A DNA stretch of 64,000 bases from an uncultured Clostridia bacterium (lineage in GTDB: Bacteria > Bacillota > Clostridia > Christensenellales > Borkfalkiaceae). The notes beneath the pieces are model-generated. The model had not been told where the DNA came from. It was given only the letters and a program-made list of their open reading frames with translations, and made no database searches. The stretch covers positions 1-64,000 of the forward strand of contig CANQQY010000002.1 of NCBI GenBank assembly GCA_947626105.1, given 5' to 3'. Numbering within the stretch: position 1 is the stretch's first letter; every line of letters begins with the position of its first letter. Below, in pieces: positions 26,080 to 38,626 of the stretch. The position numbers were made by a program, and so were the translations under genes.

Positions 26080-26400
26080 ACGTCATGGTGAGCGTAGTCG
26101 AACCATCACCTTATTTATACTGCGGTGATCCTTCGACGGAGCTCAGGATGACGAATTGGAATGCCGTTCTCGATCACGTCATGGTGAGCGTAGTCGACCA
26201 TCACCTTATTGTAATGCGGTGCCCCTTCGACGGAGCTCAGGATGACGAATTGGAATGCCGTTCTCGATCACGTCATGGTGAGCGTAGTCGACCATCACCT
26301 TATTGTAATGCGGTGACCCTTCGACAAGCTCAGGGTGACGTGATTTTATGACACCCCTTCCGTCACGGCAAAGACAGCCGTGCCACCCACCCCTCAAGGG
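26080..26400. repeat. Three tandem copies of an ~85-bp repeat plus other units
   Basis: No gene seen. Three successive units start CGTCATGGTGAGCGTAGTCG, continue CCATCACCTTATTxxxxTGCGG and CCTTCGACGGAGCTCAGGATG, and the first two end GAATTGGAATGCCGTTCTCG. Copies also occur near 29590 and 55485. Each unit is itself an imperfect hairpin. Confidence 0.8.
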
Positions 26401-26421
26401 GTGGGCAAGAAAAAACGCATG

Positions 26422-26446
26422 AAAAAAGACCCCGCGGGGTCTTTTC
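26422..26446 (-). terminator. Intrinsic terminator of the sigma/anti-sigma operon
   Basis: Minus strand AAAAGACCCCGCGGGGTCTTTTTTC, a perfect palindrome with a T run, 9 bp after the anti-sigma stop. Confidence 0.85.
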
Positions 26447-26454
26447 ATCGTCTT

Positions 26455-27573
26455 TTAATCATCATGCTTGCGGCCGCCGATGTCGTCGTCATCGTCGTCG
26501 TCATCGTCATCGTCGTCATCGTTATCGATGTGCCGTTCGTCATCGTCGTCGGGGGCGTAGGCGTCCTCGTAGACGTCCTCAATCTCGTCTAAAAATTCCT
26601 CGAACAGCTCATCCAAAACCCGTTCGGGCGAACGCTGCCACTTCGAACAGAGCTCTTCGTACTCTTCGAGAAGTTCCGCGTGCGTCTCGTCTCCGTCCTC
26701 GAAGATGAGATCTTCGCCCAAACACTGATATTTGCGGTTGAAGGTGTCCCTGTCGAGCGTTTCGAGGTCGGTAGGATAGTCGCCGCTCTCGATCAACGTG
26801 CGGACTTCCTCTTCGAAGCCGCTCCGCCGCCCTTCGAACTCCCGCTCGAGCCAGTCCTCAAATTCCCCCATCTCGCGGGCGTTATAGCCCGCAAAGAGCG
26901 CGTCAAAGGACGCGTCGTCCATATCGGAGAAGGTATACTGCGAATATCTTTGGGAGAGTGCGCCGCGCACGCCGTCCAGTGTGGCGGGGTCGCCGCCCTC
27001 GATCCTGAGACGGACGCCGCCCGCGCCGATGAGATATTTCCCGTCGGCGAGCTCGGTAAAGCGCAGGCAAGCCTCTTCCGCACTGTCTCCCGTGAAATTG
27101 ACGTCCTTCATGAGCACGGCGGCAGAGCGGTTGAGCGCACGGGTAGAGGAAACTTTTCCCCCTTCGAGCGTGAACTCCGCACCGGGAGCCGCGTCCGAAG
27201 CCTTTCCGCCCGAAAGGGAGGGATCCGCCGTATCGGCAGGCGTCGCAAGCGCCACATTGCACGAAAGAGGAACCGCAACGGTCTTGACTTCCGCGGAGCC
27301 CGCCTCAACGCTGATCACGATCTTGAAGGAATCGGCGGGTCCGCCGCCCCCAGATGCGGGGAGCATGAGGAGCAAAAGGATCACGGCGAGCAGGATACAA
27401 ACGGCGCCCCCGAGCAGAGCGATAAGCCCGACCCTCTTTTTGCGGCTCACCGCGAGCACTTCGCCTTTTTCCCCCGTCCCGCGGGCAGCTTCGGCGATCA
27501 CCCTCTCTCTGACGTCCGGGATATGCTGTTCCGCTTCTTCGCGGAGCGTTTTGATGATCTCGTCTTCTTTCAA
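26455..27573 (-). CDS. Putative membrane anti-sigma factor with poly-aspartate tail
   Basis: A 372-residue single-pass protein. The cytosolic N-terminus (1-46) is charged; the membrane helix is about 48-72 (VGLIALLGGAVCILLAVILL). The rest would lie outside: a Gly/Ser-rich part, a helical Glu-rich part and a C-terminus with an unbroken run of 13 Asp before IGGRKHDD. Start codon is TTG at 27573 with GAGGA upstream, 10 bp after the ECF sigma stop. The position behind a sigma gene, the size of the cytosolic part and the topology suggest an anti-sigma factor, but no named anti-sigma domain is certain. The Asp run may bind divalent cations. Confidence 0.65.
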   Translation of the reverse strand: MKEDEIIKTLREEAEQHIPDVRERVIAEAARGTGEKGEVLAVSRKKRVGLIALLGGAVCILLAVILLLLMLPASGGGGPADSFKIVISVEAGSAEVKTVAVPLSCNVALATPADTADPSLSGGKASDAAPGAEFTLEGGKVSSTRALNRSAAVLMKDVNFTGDSAEEACLRFTELADGKYLIGAGGVRLRIEGGDPATLDGVRGALSQRYSQYTFSDMDDASFDALFAGYNAREMGEFEDWLEREFEGRRSGFEEEVRTLIESGDYPTDLETLDRDTFNRKYQCLGEDLIFEDGDETHAELLEEYEELCSKWQRSPERVLDELFEEFLDEIEDVYEDAYAPDDDDERHIDNDDDDDDDDDDDDDIGGRKHDD

Positions 27574-27583
27574 GATATCGTCC

Positions 27584-28090
27584 TCATTGCCCTAAGGCCT
27601 TTTTCAGTTTTTTGACGGCGTTGTTGTACCGCCAAGTCACGGTTGGAATGGGAAGAGAGAGCATGTGCGCGATCTCCCGCCGCTTATAGCCTTCGGCGAC
27701 GAGCATCACGACGGCGAATTCCGCCTCTTTGAGCGTGCGGCGCGCAAGATCGATGAGATTCCCATAGCCGTCCGACTCATAGGTCGGGAAGAGATGTTCG
27801 CTCTCCCCCATGTCGACGGAATGTTCTCTGGCGCGTTTGCGTCTTAGGTCGATCGCCTCGTGCTTTGCGATCTTGCAGATCCATGCGTTTGCGTTGGTGC
27901 CCGCCCGGTACCGGGAGGCGTAGCGGATGACTTTGAGGTAACAGCTCTGCATGGCGTCCTCGGCGAGCGACCTCTCGCGGAGGACGGAGAGGGCGATGTA
28001 GTACACCGTCCCCTTCGTCGCTTCGTAGAGCCCATCAAATGCGGACATATCTCCACCCGCAAGTTTTATCAGTTGTTCGTCGAGTGACAC
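27584..28090 (-). CDS. ECF-type RNA polymerase sigma factor
   Basis: A 168-residue sigma factor with only regions 2 and 4. Region 2 is visible as AEDAMQSCYLKVIRYASRY and NANAWICKIAKHEAIDLRRKR. Region 4 ends YKRREIAHMLSLPIPTVTWRYNNAVKKLKK, the helix-turn-helix that reads the -35. The start is GTG at 28090 with GGAGG 8 nt before. A housekeeping-type promoter lies just upstream, so the gene can be expressed apart from the preceding lipoprotein. The regulon is unknown. Confidence 0.9.
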   Translation of the reverse strand: MSLDEQLIKLAGGDMSAFDGLYEATKGTVYYIALSVLRERSLAEDAMQSCYLKVIRYASRYRAGTNANAWICKIAKHEAIDLRRKRAREHSVDMGESEHLFPTYESDGYGNLIDLARRTLKEAEFAVVMLVAEGYKRREIAHMLSLPIPTVTWRYNNAVKKLKKALGQ

Positions 28091-28118
28091 CCCTGCGCCT
28101 CCGCGGTAATTTCATATT

Positions 28119-28147
28119 ATTTTATCACCGCTAAGGCGCGCTGTCAA
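28119..28147 (-). promoter_or_regulatory. Promoter of the ECF sigma/anti-sigma genes
   Basis: Minus strand TTGACA (28142-28147), 17 bp, TAAAAT (28119-28124), immediately after the lipoprotein stop codon. Confidence 0.7.
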
Positions 28148-28148
28148 G

Positions 28149-29327
28149 TCAATCGTCGTATCCGCGGAGGTGCAAATCGTCGGATTTGTTCTGGGAGAAT
28201 TTATAGGTGTAGCCGCCGTCCGCGTCGCGCTCGATCACAAACTTGCCGCGGCTGCCGTCGATGTTGTATTCGACTTCGATCCAGACCTTTCCGCCTCGCT
28301 CGACGCGCTCGATCTCGTAGCTGTTCCTGACGCCGTTCTTGGTGTATTCGACTTCGTACTCCGCCTCTGCGTTCTCCGTTTCGAGGCTTACGGAAGTGGA
28401 TTCGGCGAGCCTGCCGTTCTGATAGATGCTGTAAGTGTATTCGGTCTCCGCCTCGCTCTCGGCGCCTTCCTCTTCGGATTCCATCTCATGGCGCATCAGA
28501 ACGTAATTCTGCGTATCGCCCTTGGTTGCGGAGGCGCGGATGGTGAGTTCGCTCTTCGTCTCGCTCTCCCTGCCGTCCTGCTCGCTCTCTTCCGTGCGCA
28601 TGCCGCTCATGTAGTAGTAGATCGGGTCGCCTTCCGCATCCGTGCCCATCGCAAGGACGCCTTCGAGCTGATACGCCGATTTCGCTTCGACCTCGTCGTC
28701 GTCCTCATCATCGTCGTCGTCGTGGTCGTGATCGTAGCTGTCGGGATGCGCGACTTCCTTCTCGGTGTAGTACATGGTGTGGACGTTTGCTTCGCCGAGC
28801 TCGTTCCTGCCCGTCACGACGAGCTTGAATTCGTAGCCGCTGAGCGCGGGATCCGTCGAATCGTTCACGCTGACGACGCTGCTCGTCGCGTCCTTTTCAA
28901 GGAAGCCTTCGAGCATGTTGTAGTACTTGTTGAACTGCTCGGCTTCCGCCTGCGCCTTGTCGACGGCGGGGTCGCTACTCTCGGGGAGCTGATAGTCGGG
29001 CGTCGTGTCGGGAGCCGTTTCGCCCTGCGAAGGATCCGTCGAAGTTTCGGGAGCCGCGGGATCCGAGGGAGTCGTGGGATCCGTCGATGTGTCGGGAGCC
29101 GCGGGCTCTTCGACAACTGCCGCGAGCGGTTTCGCATCCACGCCCGATTCCATGAGGAGTTTCGCCGTGGTCACCGCACCCAAGCCGTAAACGGACTGCG
29201 CCGCCGTTCCGCCGGACGGGTTCTTGTTGTCTGCACTGCCTTTTCCGCCGAAGTCGCAACCTGCTGCGACCGCACCGACCGAAAGTACCAAGGTTCCTGC
29301 AAGAATGGTAGTGATGATTTTTTTCAT
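28149..29327 (-). CDS. Acidic lipoprotein upstream of the ECF sigma operon
   Basis: A 392-residue lipoprotein with lipobox VAAGC (Cys24). A proline/threonine/serine linker has repeats of the form APxTSTDPxxPSDP (about 75-115). A second part carries DHDHDDDDDEDDDEVEA and is strongly acidic overall. A beta-rich C-terminal region includes VEYTKNGVRNSYEIERVE and ends LRGYDD. Two His and about ten Asp in a row recall a metal-binding patch and resemble the Asp run of the anti-sigma protein two genes downstream. Ribosome site GGAGG. Function unknown; a cation or envelope-stress sensor is conjecture. Confidence 0.75.
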   Translation of the reverse strand: MKKIITTILAGTLVLSVGAVAAGCDFGGKGSADNKNPSGGTAAQSVYGLGAVTTAKLLMESGVDAKPLAAVVEEPAAPDTSTDPTTPSDPAAPETSTDPSQGETAPDTTPDYQLPESSDPAVDKAQAEAEQFNKYYNMLEGFLEKDATSSVVSVNDSTDPALSGYEFKLVVTGRNELGEANVHTMYYTEKEVAHPDSYDHDHDDDDDEDDDEVEAKSAYQLEGVLAMGTDAEGDPIYYYMSGMRTEESEQDGRESETKSELTIRASATKGDTQNYVLMRHEMESEEEGAESEAETEYTYSIYQNGRLAESTSVSLETENAEAEYEVEYTKNGVRNSYEIERVERGGKVWIEVEYNIDGSRGKFVIERDADGGYTYKFSQNKSDDLHLRGYDD

Positions 29328-29419
29328 TTTTGATTTCCTCCGATTTTTGATTTACACCCATACAACGCACAGGATCGCCGAATTGTTGGAAAAAAATAAA
29401 AAATTTTTTCGGAAATTTT

Positions 29420-29866
29420 TTTAGGGGGAGGCTCCGCCGCTTGCGGCGGTGGTGGGGGGGATCTTGTCGCCCCTCTTAGGGTCCTTCCTTGGGGATGGCG
29501 GGAAAAGGCGACCATTCTATTTTTGAAGCCTTTTCCCGCCTGAGATGTCACGCCCTTACGCGACTGAGGGGGTGTCGTTCTAAATCGTCATGGTGAGCTT
29601 GTCGAACCATCACATTGTTATAATGCGGTGACCCTTCGACACGCCGCTTTTGTCAGCGGCGGCTCAGGGTGACGAATTGGGAACGCTGTTCTACGCGTCA
29701 TTCTGAGCGTAGCGAAGAATCCCGAGGATGAGAGTTCAGACTTCGTTCTTCGGGATCCTTCGGGAATTGCAATTCGGACTCGTACAACGTTTTCGGCTCA
29801 GGATGACGCGGTAAACCCCTCAGTCACCTGCGGATCCCTCCCCCAAGGGGGGTAGGGCTTAAAACA
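29420..29866. repeat. Mosaic of intergenic palindromic repeats
   Basis: No gene seen. CTCCGCCGCTTGCGGCGGTGG, a split CCCCTCTTAGGG unit interrupted by an inverted pair GGCGGGAAAAGGC/GCCTTTTCCCGCC, one copy of the TCATGGTGAGCTTGTCGAA unit and one of the GTCATTCTGAGCGTAGCGAA unit. Confidence 0.7.
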
Positions 29867-29868
29867 TG

Positions 29869-29895
29869 AAAAAATCCCTCTCCGAAGAGAGGGAT
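29869..29895 (-). terminator. Intrinsic terminator after rpoC
   Basis: Minus strand ATCCCTCTC / GAGAGGGAT with loop TTCG-type, followed by TTTTTTC. Confidence 0.85.
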
Positions 29896-29909
29896 CTGTC
29901 CTTTAATAA

Positions 29910-33680
<3,771 letters not shown>

Positions 33681-33695
33681 ATCACTTCCCTCCCG

Positions 33696-36600
33696 TTATT
33701 CCTTGTCGTCGCTGTCGTCGTCGCCGAAGAGATCGCTGAATCCGGACTCGTCGATATCTTCCATGTCGTCATCCTCGCCGAGATCCTTATCGCCGAAGAG
33801 ATCCTCCGAGACGAAATCCTCGTCCTCGCCCGCTTCGTCGAAGATGGAGCCGAACGCGTCGTCGTCCTCTTCGTCCTCTTCGGGAAGATTGAAATCGAAA
33901 TCCTGCTCTTCGGGTTCGGGAGCGGCGTCCTTGCGCGCGTCGCGCGAATCGTCCTCGTCCTCGAACTCGCGGATGATGAGTTCCTCGCCCGTCTCCGTGA
34001 GCACTTTGACGTCGAGCGCCAAAGATTGAAGTTCTTTGAGAAGCACCTTGAACGCCTCGGGGATCCCGGGCTCGGAGATGTTGTTGCCCTTCACGATGCT
34101 CTCGTACGTCTTGACGCGCCCGACGATATCGTCCGACTTGACCGTCAAGATCTCCTGCAAGATGTGCGCCGCGCCGTACGCTTCGAGCGCCCAGACTTCC
34201 ATTTCGCCAAAGCGCTGTCCGCCGAACTGCGCCTTGCCGCCGAGCGGCTGCTGCGTGACCATACTGTAAGGGCCGATCGAGCGGGCATGGATCTTATCGT
34301 CGACGAGGTGGATGAGCTTGATCATATACATGATGCCGATCGTGACCCTGTTCTCGAAGGGTTCGCCCGTCCTGCCGTCGAATACCTGGAACTTGCCGTC
34401 CACCTTTCCTTCGGGGTTGAAGAGATTGTTTTCGCGGAAGAGCTGTTCGATGTCCTTCTCCGTCGCGCCGTCAAAGACGGGGGTCGCGATCTTCCAGCCG
34501 AGCTGGCGGCACACATAGCCGAGGTGGACTTCCAAGACCTGCCCGATGTTCATACGCGAGGGAACGCCCAAGGGATTGAGAAGGATCTGCAAGGGCGTGC
34601 CGTCGGGAAGGAAAGGCATATCGCTCTGCGGCAGAACGCGGGAAATGACGCCCTTGTTGCCGTGGCGGCCCGCCATCTTGTCGCCGACCTGAATTTTACG
34701 CTTCTGTGCGACGTATACGCGCACAAGTTTATTGACGCCGGGCGAAAGTTCGTCCTTGTTCTCGCGGGTGAAGATCTTCACGTCCACGACGATGCCGCCC
34801 TCTCCGTGGGGAACGCGGAGGGAGGTATCGCGCACCTCTCTCGACTTTTCGCCGAAAATCGCGCGGAGAAGTCTCTCTTCGGGGGTGAGTTCGGTCTCGC
34901 CCTTGGGGGTGACCTTCCCGACGAGGATGTCGCCGCTCTGCACTTCCGCGCCGATGCGTACGATGCCGTCCTCGTCGAGGTCTTTCAAGGCGTCGTCGCC
35001 GACGTTCGGAATGTCGCGGGTGATCTCCTCTTCGCCGAGCTTGGTGTCGCGGGCTTCCGTCTCGTGCTCCTCAATATGGATGGAGGTGAACACGTCGTCC
35101 TGCACCAATTTTTCGGAGATGAGGATCGCGTCCTCGTAGTTATAGCCTTCCCACTCCATGAAGCCGACGAGGATGTTCTTGCCGAGGGCAAGCTCGCCGT
35201 TCTTGGTCGAAGGGCCGTCCGCGATGATCTCGTCCTTTTCCACCCTGTCTCCCGTGGAGACGATGGGACGCTGGTTGAGGCAGGTCCCTTGGTTGGAGCG
35301 TTCGAATTTCTTTAATTTATATTCGGTTTCAAAGCCGCTGTCCTCACGGATGACGATCTTGTCCGAAGAGACGGCGACCGCCGTGCCCGCTTCCTTCGCC
35401 CTTACGATGACGCCGGAATCCCGCGCGATGGCAGCTTCGATGCCCGTCCCGACAATGGAGTTCTCCGTCGTGAGGAGAGGCACCGCCTGCCGCTGCATGT
35501 TCGAGCCCATGAGGGCGCGGTTGGTATCGTCGTTTTCGAGGAAGGGAATGAGCGCCGTTGCGACCGAAACAAGCTGCTTCGGGCTCACGTCCATGTAGTC
35601 GATCGCCTCGCGGGGCATCTCAGTGATGAGTTCCTTGTGGCGGCATCCGACGCGGGCGTGGACAAAGCGTCCCTCCGCGTCGAGCGGTTCGTTCGCCTGT
35701 GCGACGACGTATCTGTCCTCTTCGTCCGCCGTCAGATAATCCACATGGTCGGTGACGATCCCCGTCTCCTTATCCACCTTGCGGTAAGGGGACATGATGA
35801 AGCCGAACTCATTGACTTTACTGAACGTCGCGAGCGAGGAGATAAGACCGATATTCTGACCTTCGGGCGTCTCGATCGGGCACATGCGCCCGTAGTGGGA
35901 GTGGTGAACGTCGCGGACTTCGAAGGTCGCCCTATCCCTGTTGAGTCCCCCGGGGCCGAGCGCGGAGAGCTTTCTCTTATGGGTAAGCTCCGCAATGGGG
36001 TTGGTCTGATCCATAAATTGGGACAGCTGCGAGGAGCCGAAGAACTCGCGGATGACTGCGGAGATCGGTCTCACGTTGATGAGCGAGGACGGGGTGATCT
36101 CCTGCGGATCGGCGGTCGCCATGCGCTCTTTGATGAGGCGTTCGAGGCGGGACATGCCGATACGGAGCTGGTTTTGAAGAAGTTCGCCGACCGAACGCAC
36201 GCGGCGGTTGCCGAGGTGGTCGATCTCATCCACCGTGCCGATCCCGTAGCAGAGGTCGAGGTTGGTGGAGACCGCCGCGACGATGTCGTCCACGGTGATG
36301 CATTTGTGGTTGAGCTTCTCGGCGAGCGGCTTGATGAGCTTTTTCTCTTCGGGCGTCAGGAGCCCCGCGATCATCTCCTGCCTGTCGAGATCGACGGGCG
36401 CGCCGTGGCTCTCCGCATAGGGCGTACGGGCGAGGATCTCGTGGAAGAGCTTGCACGCCGTGACGAATTTGAGACGGTTGTCTCTCCGCTTTTCACGGTT
36501 CTTCTTCTCCTCCTGCTTCTCGTCCGCCTCGGGCTCCGTTTCACGGGTATAATAGACGGCGTTGATCTCGTCGCGGAACATTTCGGCGACTTCCTCGACG

Positions 36601-37775
36601 GAAGCGTTCCCGCATGCTTCGGCGATCTTTTTGGAAAAGACAAAATTGGGATAATAGACGGTTTTCAGGATCCCGAGCGCTTTGGTATCCTTATCGGAAA
36701 GCGCGGAGAAATCCACCGTGTTGTTTGCAATGATCTTGTGGCGGATCTCGCCGTCCGCGGGATCGTTGACGAGGACAAAGATCTCGTTGATCCCGGCGTT
36801 CTGGATGGCGCGCGCCTGTTCTTCGGATACGGGCTCTCCCTTTGCGGCGAGAAGTTCGCCCGTTTCGGGATGGAACACGTCGTCCGCGGGACGGCAGCCC
36901 GGCAGACGGTATGCAAGATTGAGCTTTTTGTTGAACTTGTACCGCCCTACCTTGACGACGTCGTACTTGCGGGGGTCGAAAAAGAGATTGTTGAGGAAGA
37001 GCCGCATGGATTCTTCCGTGGGGACTTCGCCGGGACGGAGCCTTCTGTAAAGCGAGATGAGGCCGTCCGATTCCGAGCGAACGGGCTGCTGGGTGTCCTT
37101 GTCGTCCTTTTCGATCGTGGCGGCGATCATCTTGTTTCCGCCGAAGAGCTCTTCGAGGGCGCGGTGGGAACCGTAGCCGAGCGCGCGGAGAAGCACCGTT
37201 GCGGTCAGTTTTCTCTTCCTGTCCACGCTCACCCACAGAACGCCCTGCGGATCCTGCTTGAATTCGAGCCATGCGCCGCGGTTGGGGATCACGGTCGTCT
37301 CGTAGATCTGTTTGCCCGTCTTATCCGTCTCTGCGACGTTGTTCACGCCGGGGGAACGGACGAGCTGGGAGACGATGACGCGCTCCGCGCCGTTGATGAT
37401 GAAAGAGCCGTTCTCGGTCATGAGAGGGAAGTCCCCCATAAAGACGTCCTGTTCGAGAATGTCTCCCTTCACCTTGTTGACGAGGCGCACCTTGACTCTG
37501 AGAGGAAGGGCGTACGTTGCGTCGCGGTTGCGGCATTCTTTCTCGTCGTACTTGGGCGCTTTCCCGAACTCGTGCGAGAGAAAGTACAGCTCGAAGTGAT
37601 CGGAAAAGTCGGTAATGGGAGAGTAATCCTCGAGGATCTCGGGAATGCCTTCCCGGATAAAAGAGTCGTAGCTCTCCTTTTGGATCTCGACGAGATCGGG
37701 AATGTCGATGACTTCGTTGATCTTGCCGAACTTTCTTCTTTCGACTTTGCCGTACTTGTAGATTGGTAAGTTCAT
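33696..37775 (-). CDS. rpoB: RNA polymerase beta subunit
   Basis: A 1359-residue subunit, lengthened by a C-terminal extension of about 95 mostly Asp/Glu residues after the conserved [20 protein letters not shown]. The rifampicin region reads [20 protein letters not shown] followed by [10 protein letters not shown]. At the position of E. coli Arg529 it has Lys, a conservative change at a contact residue for rifampicin. The start at 37775 has AAGGAG 11 nt upstream. No rplKAJL genes stand upstream; instead there is a long leader. Confidence 0.98.
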   Translation of the reverse strand: MNLPIYKYGKVERRKFGKINEVIDIPDLVEIQKESYDSFIREGIPEILEDYSPITDFSDHFELYFLSHEFGKAPKYDEKECRNRDATYALPLRVKVRLVNKVKGDILEQDVFMGDFPLMTENGSFIINGAERVIVSQLVRSPGVNNVAETDKTGKQIYETTVIPNRGAWLEFKQDPQGVLWVSVDRKRKLTATVLLRALGYGSHRALEELFGGNKMIAATIEKDDKDTQQPVRSESDGLISLYRRLRPGEVPTEESMRLFLNNLFFDPRKYDVVKVGRYKFNKKLNLAYRLPGCRPADDVFHPETGELLAAKGEPVSEEQARAIQNAGINEIFVLVNDPADGEIRHKIIANNTVDFSALSDKDTKALGILKTVYYPNFVFSKKIAEACGNASVEEVAEMFRDEINAVYYTRETEPEADEKQEEKKNREKRRDNRLKFVTACKLFHEILARTPYAESHGAPVDLDRQEMIAGLLTPEEKKLIKPLAEKLNHKCITVDDIVAAVSTNLDLCYGIGTVDEIDHLGNRRVRSVGELLQNQLRIGMSRLERLIKERMATADPQEITPSSLINVRPISAVIREFFGSSQLSQFMDQTNPIAELTHKRKLSALGPGGLNRDRATFEVRDVHHSHYGRMCPIETPEGQNIGLISSLATFSKVNEFGFIMSPYRKVDKETGIVTDHVDYLTADEEDRYVVAQANEPLDAEGRFVHARVGCRHKELITEMPREAIDYMDVSPKQLVSVATALIPFLENDDTNRALMGSNMQRQAVPLLTTENSIVGTGIEAAIARDSGVIVRAKEAGTAVAVSSDKIVIREDSGFETEYKLKKFERSNQGTCLNQRPIVSTGDRVEKDEIIADGPSTKNGELALGKNILVGFMEWEGYNYEDAILISEKLVQDDVFTSIHIEEHETEARDTKLGEEEITRDIPNVGDDALKDLDEDGIVRIGAEVQSGDILVGKVTPKGETELTPEERLLRAIFGEKSREVRDTSLRVPHGEGGIVVDVKIFTRENKDELSPGVNKLVRVYVAQKRKIQVGDKMAGRHGNKGVISRVLPQSDMPFLPDGTPLQILLNPLGVPSRMNIGQVLEVHLGYVCRQLGWKIATPVFDGATEKDIEQLFRENNLFNPEGKVDGKFQVFDGRTGEPFENRVTIGIMYMIKLIHLVDDKIHARSIGPYSMVTQQPLGGKAQFGGQRFGEMEVWALEAYGAAHILQEILTVKSDDIVGRVKTYESIVKGNNISEPGIPEAFKVLLKELQSLALDVKVLTETGEELIIREFEDEDDSRDARKDAAPEPEEQDFDFNLPEEDEEDDDAFGSIFDEAGEDEDFVSEDLFGDKDLGEDDDMEDIDESGFSDLFGDDDSDDKE

Positions 37776-38022
37776 CCGTCAAATAACTCCTTTTTTGTTG
37801 TTATCATTTGGCGATCTACCGAGTATATCTTTTCATCGATAAAAATCGAAATGTCCGAAATTTTCTTTCCGTTCCCCTTTACAATCGCGCATTTGCGCGC
37901 TATAATATAAGGAAAGCGGAAGCGCCTGCGGCGGCGGGGAAAATCCCCGAGAACGCACAGAAACGCATTCTAAACATAATGATACAGTATGGTATTATAA
38001 TCCGTAAAGCGAAAGATGTCAA
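37776..38022 (-). promoter_or_regulatory. rpoBC promoter and ~210-nt leader
   Basis: Minus strand TTGACA (38017-38022), 17 bp, TATAAT (37994-37999). The leader from about 37987 to the rpoB start contains a perfect CGGGGA/TCCCCG hairpin, a GCGCGCAAATGCGCG hairpin and a short frame of 25 codons starting at 37977 with no ribosome site. No intrinsic terminator is evident in it. A weaker TATACT nearer the gene has no matching -35. Confidence 0.7.
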
Positions 38023-38094
38023 TCGGTTTTCACGCCGTTGATAAGATTTTTTATCAAATCGACAAAAAAAGCGCTTTTTTTCGCGATTTTGCGC

Positions 38095-38345
38095 GACTGA
38101 TGGGTTCCTTGGCGCCCCTCTTAGGGGAGCTGTCACGCCGTCCGCCCCCTTGGCGCCCCTCTTAGGGGAGCTGTCACCGCAGGTGACTGAGGGGTTTTCG
38201 CCGCCGCGTTCTCTCGGAAACCCTATCCCCCGCTACGCGGGTACTTCCCCTACAAGGGGAAGCAAGAGGGCTGGGCTGCGCGGGTACTTCCCCTACAAGG
38301 GGAAGCAAGAGCCCGAAGGATCCCGAAGAACGGAGTTCATCACAA
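38095..38345. repeat. Mosaic of intergenic palindromic repeats
   Basis: No gene seen. Two consecutive CTTGGCGCCCCTCTTAGGGG units, GTCACCGCAGGTGACTGAGG, and two GCGGGTACTTCCCCTACAAG units in direct repeat. Confidence 0.75.
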
Positions 38346-38370
38346 TACTACATCACATAAAGGAGTTTTC

Positions 38371-38616
38371 ATGCGCATTGACAAATTCTTAAAAGTATCC
38401 CGCATTCTCAAACGCCGAACGGTGGCGCAGGAGGCAGCCGCGGCGGGGAAGATCTCCGTGAACGGCAAAGAAGTCAAGCCCGCCTACCGCGTGAAAGTGG
38501 GCGACGTCGTGGAGCTCGCTTTTTCGAGCGGCGTCCTGAAATTCCGCGTGCTCGATCTGAAAGAAACCGTCAAAAAAGACGAAGCGGCGAGCCTCTATGA
38601 GGTCATCGCGGAGTGA
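38371..38616 (+). CDS. rqcP: RqcP, S4-domain ribosome quality-control protein
   Basis: An 81-residue protein that is almost entirely one S4 RNA-binding domain: MRIDKFLKVSRILKRRTVAQ, then GKISVNGKEVKPAYRVKVGD and a tail KKDEAASLYEVI. The match to Bacillus RqcP (YabO) holds along its length. RqcP works with RqcH on stalled 50S subunits to add alanine tails to nascent chains. Ribosome site AAAGGAG. It is followed 10 bp later by ispDF. Confidence 0.92.
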   Translation: MRIDKFLKVSRILKRRTVAQEAAAAGKISVNGKEVKPAYRVKVGDVVELAFSSGVLKFRVLDLKETVKKDEAASLYEVIAE

Positions 38617-38626
38617 GGAGAAAGCT

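Noticed and set aside
23161..26091. Plus-strand open frame of 976 codons
   Set aside because: It lies exactly opposite the giant lipoprotein; high-GC codon bias leaves the complementary frame open. No start with ribosome site and low-complexity product.
26080..26345. CRISPR array
   Set aside because: The units are contiguous without spacers, 85 bp long and also occur singly elsewhere; no cas genes.
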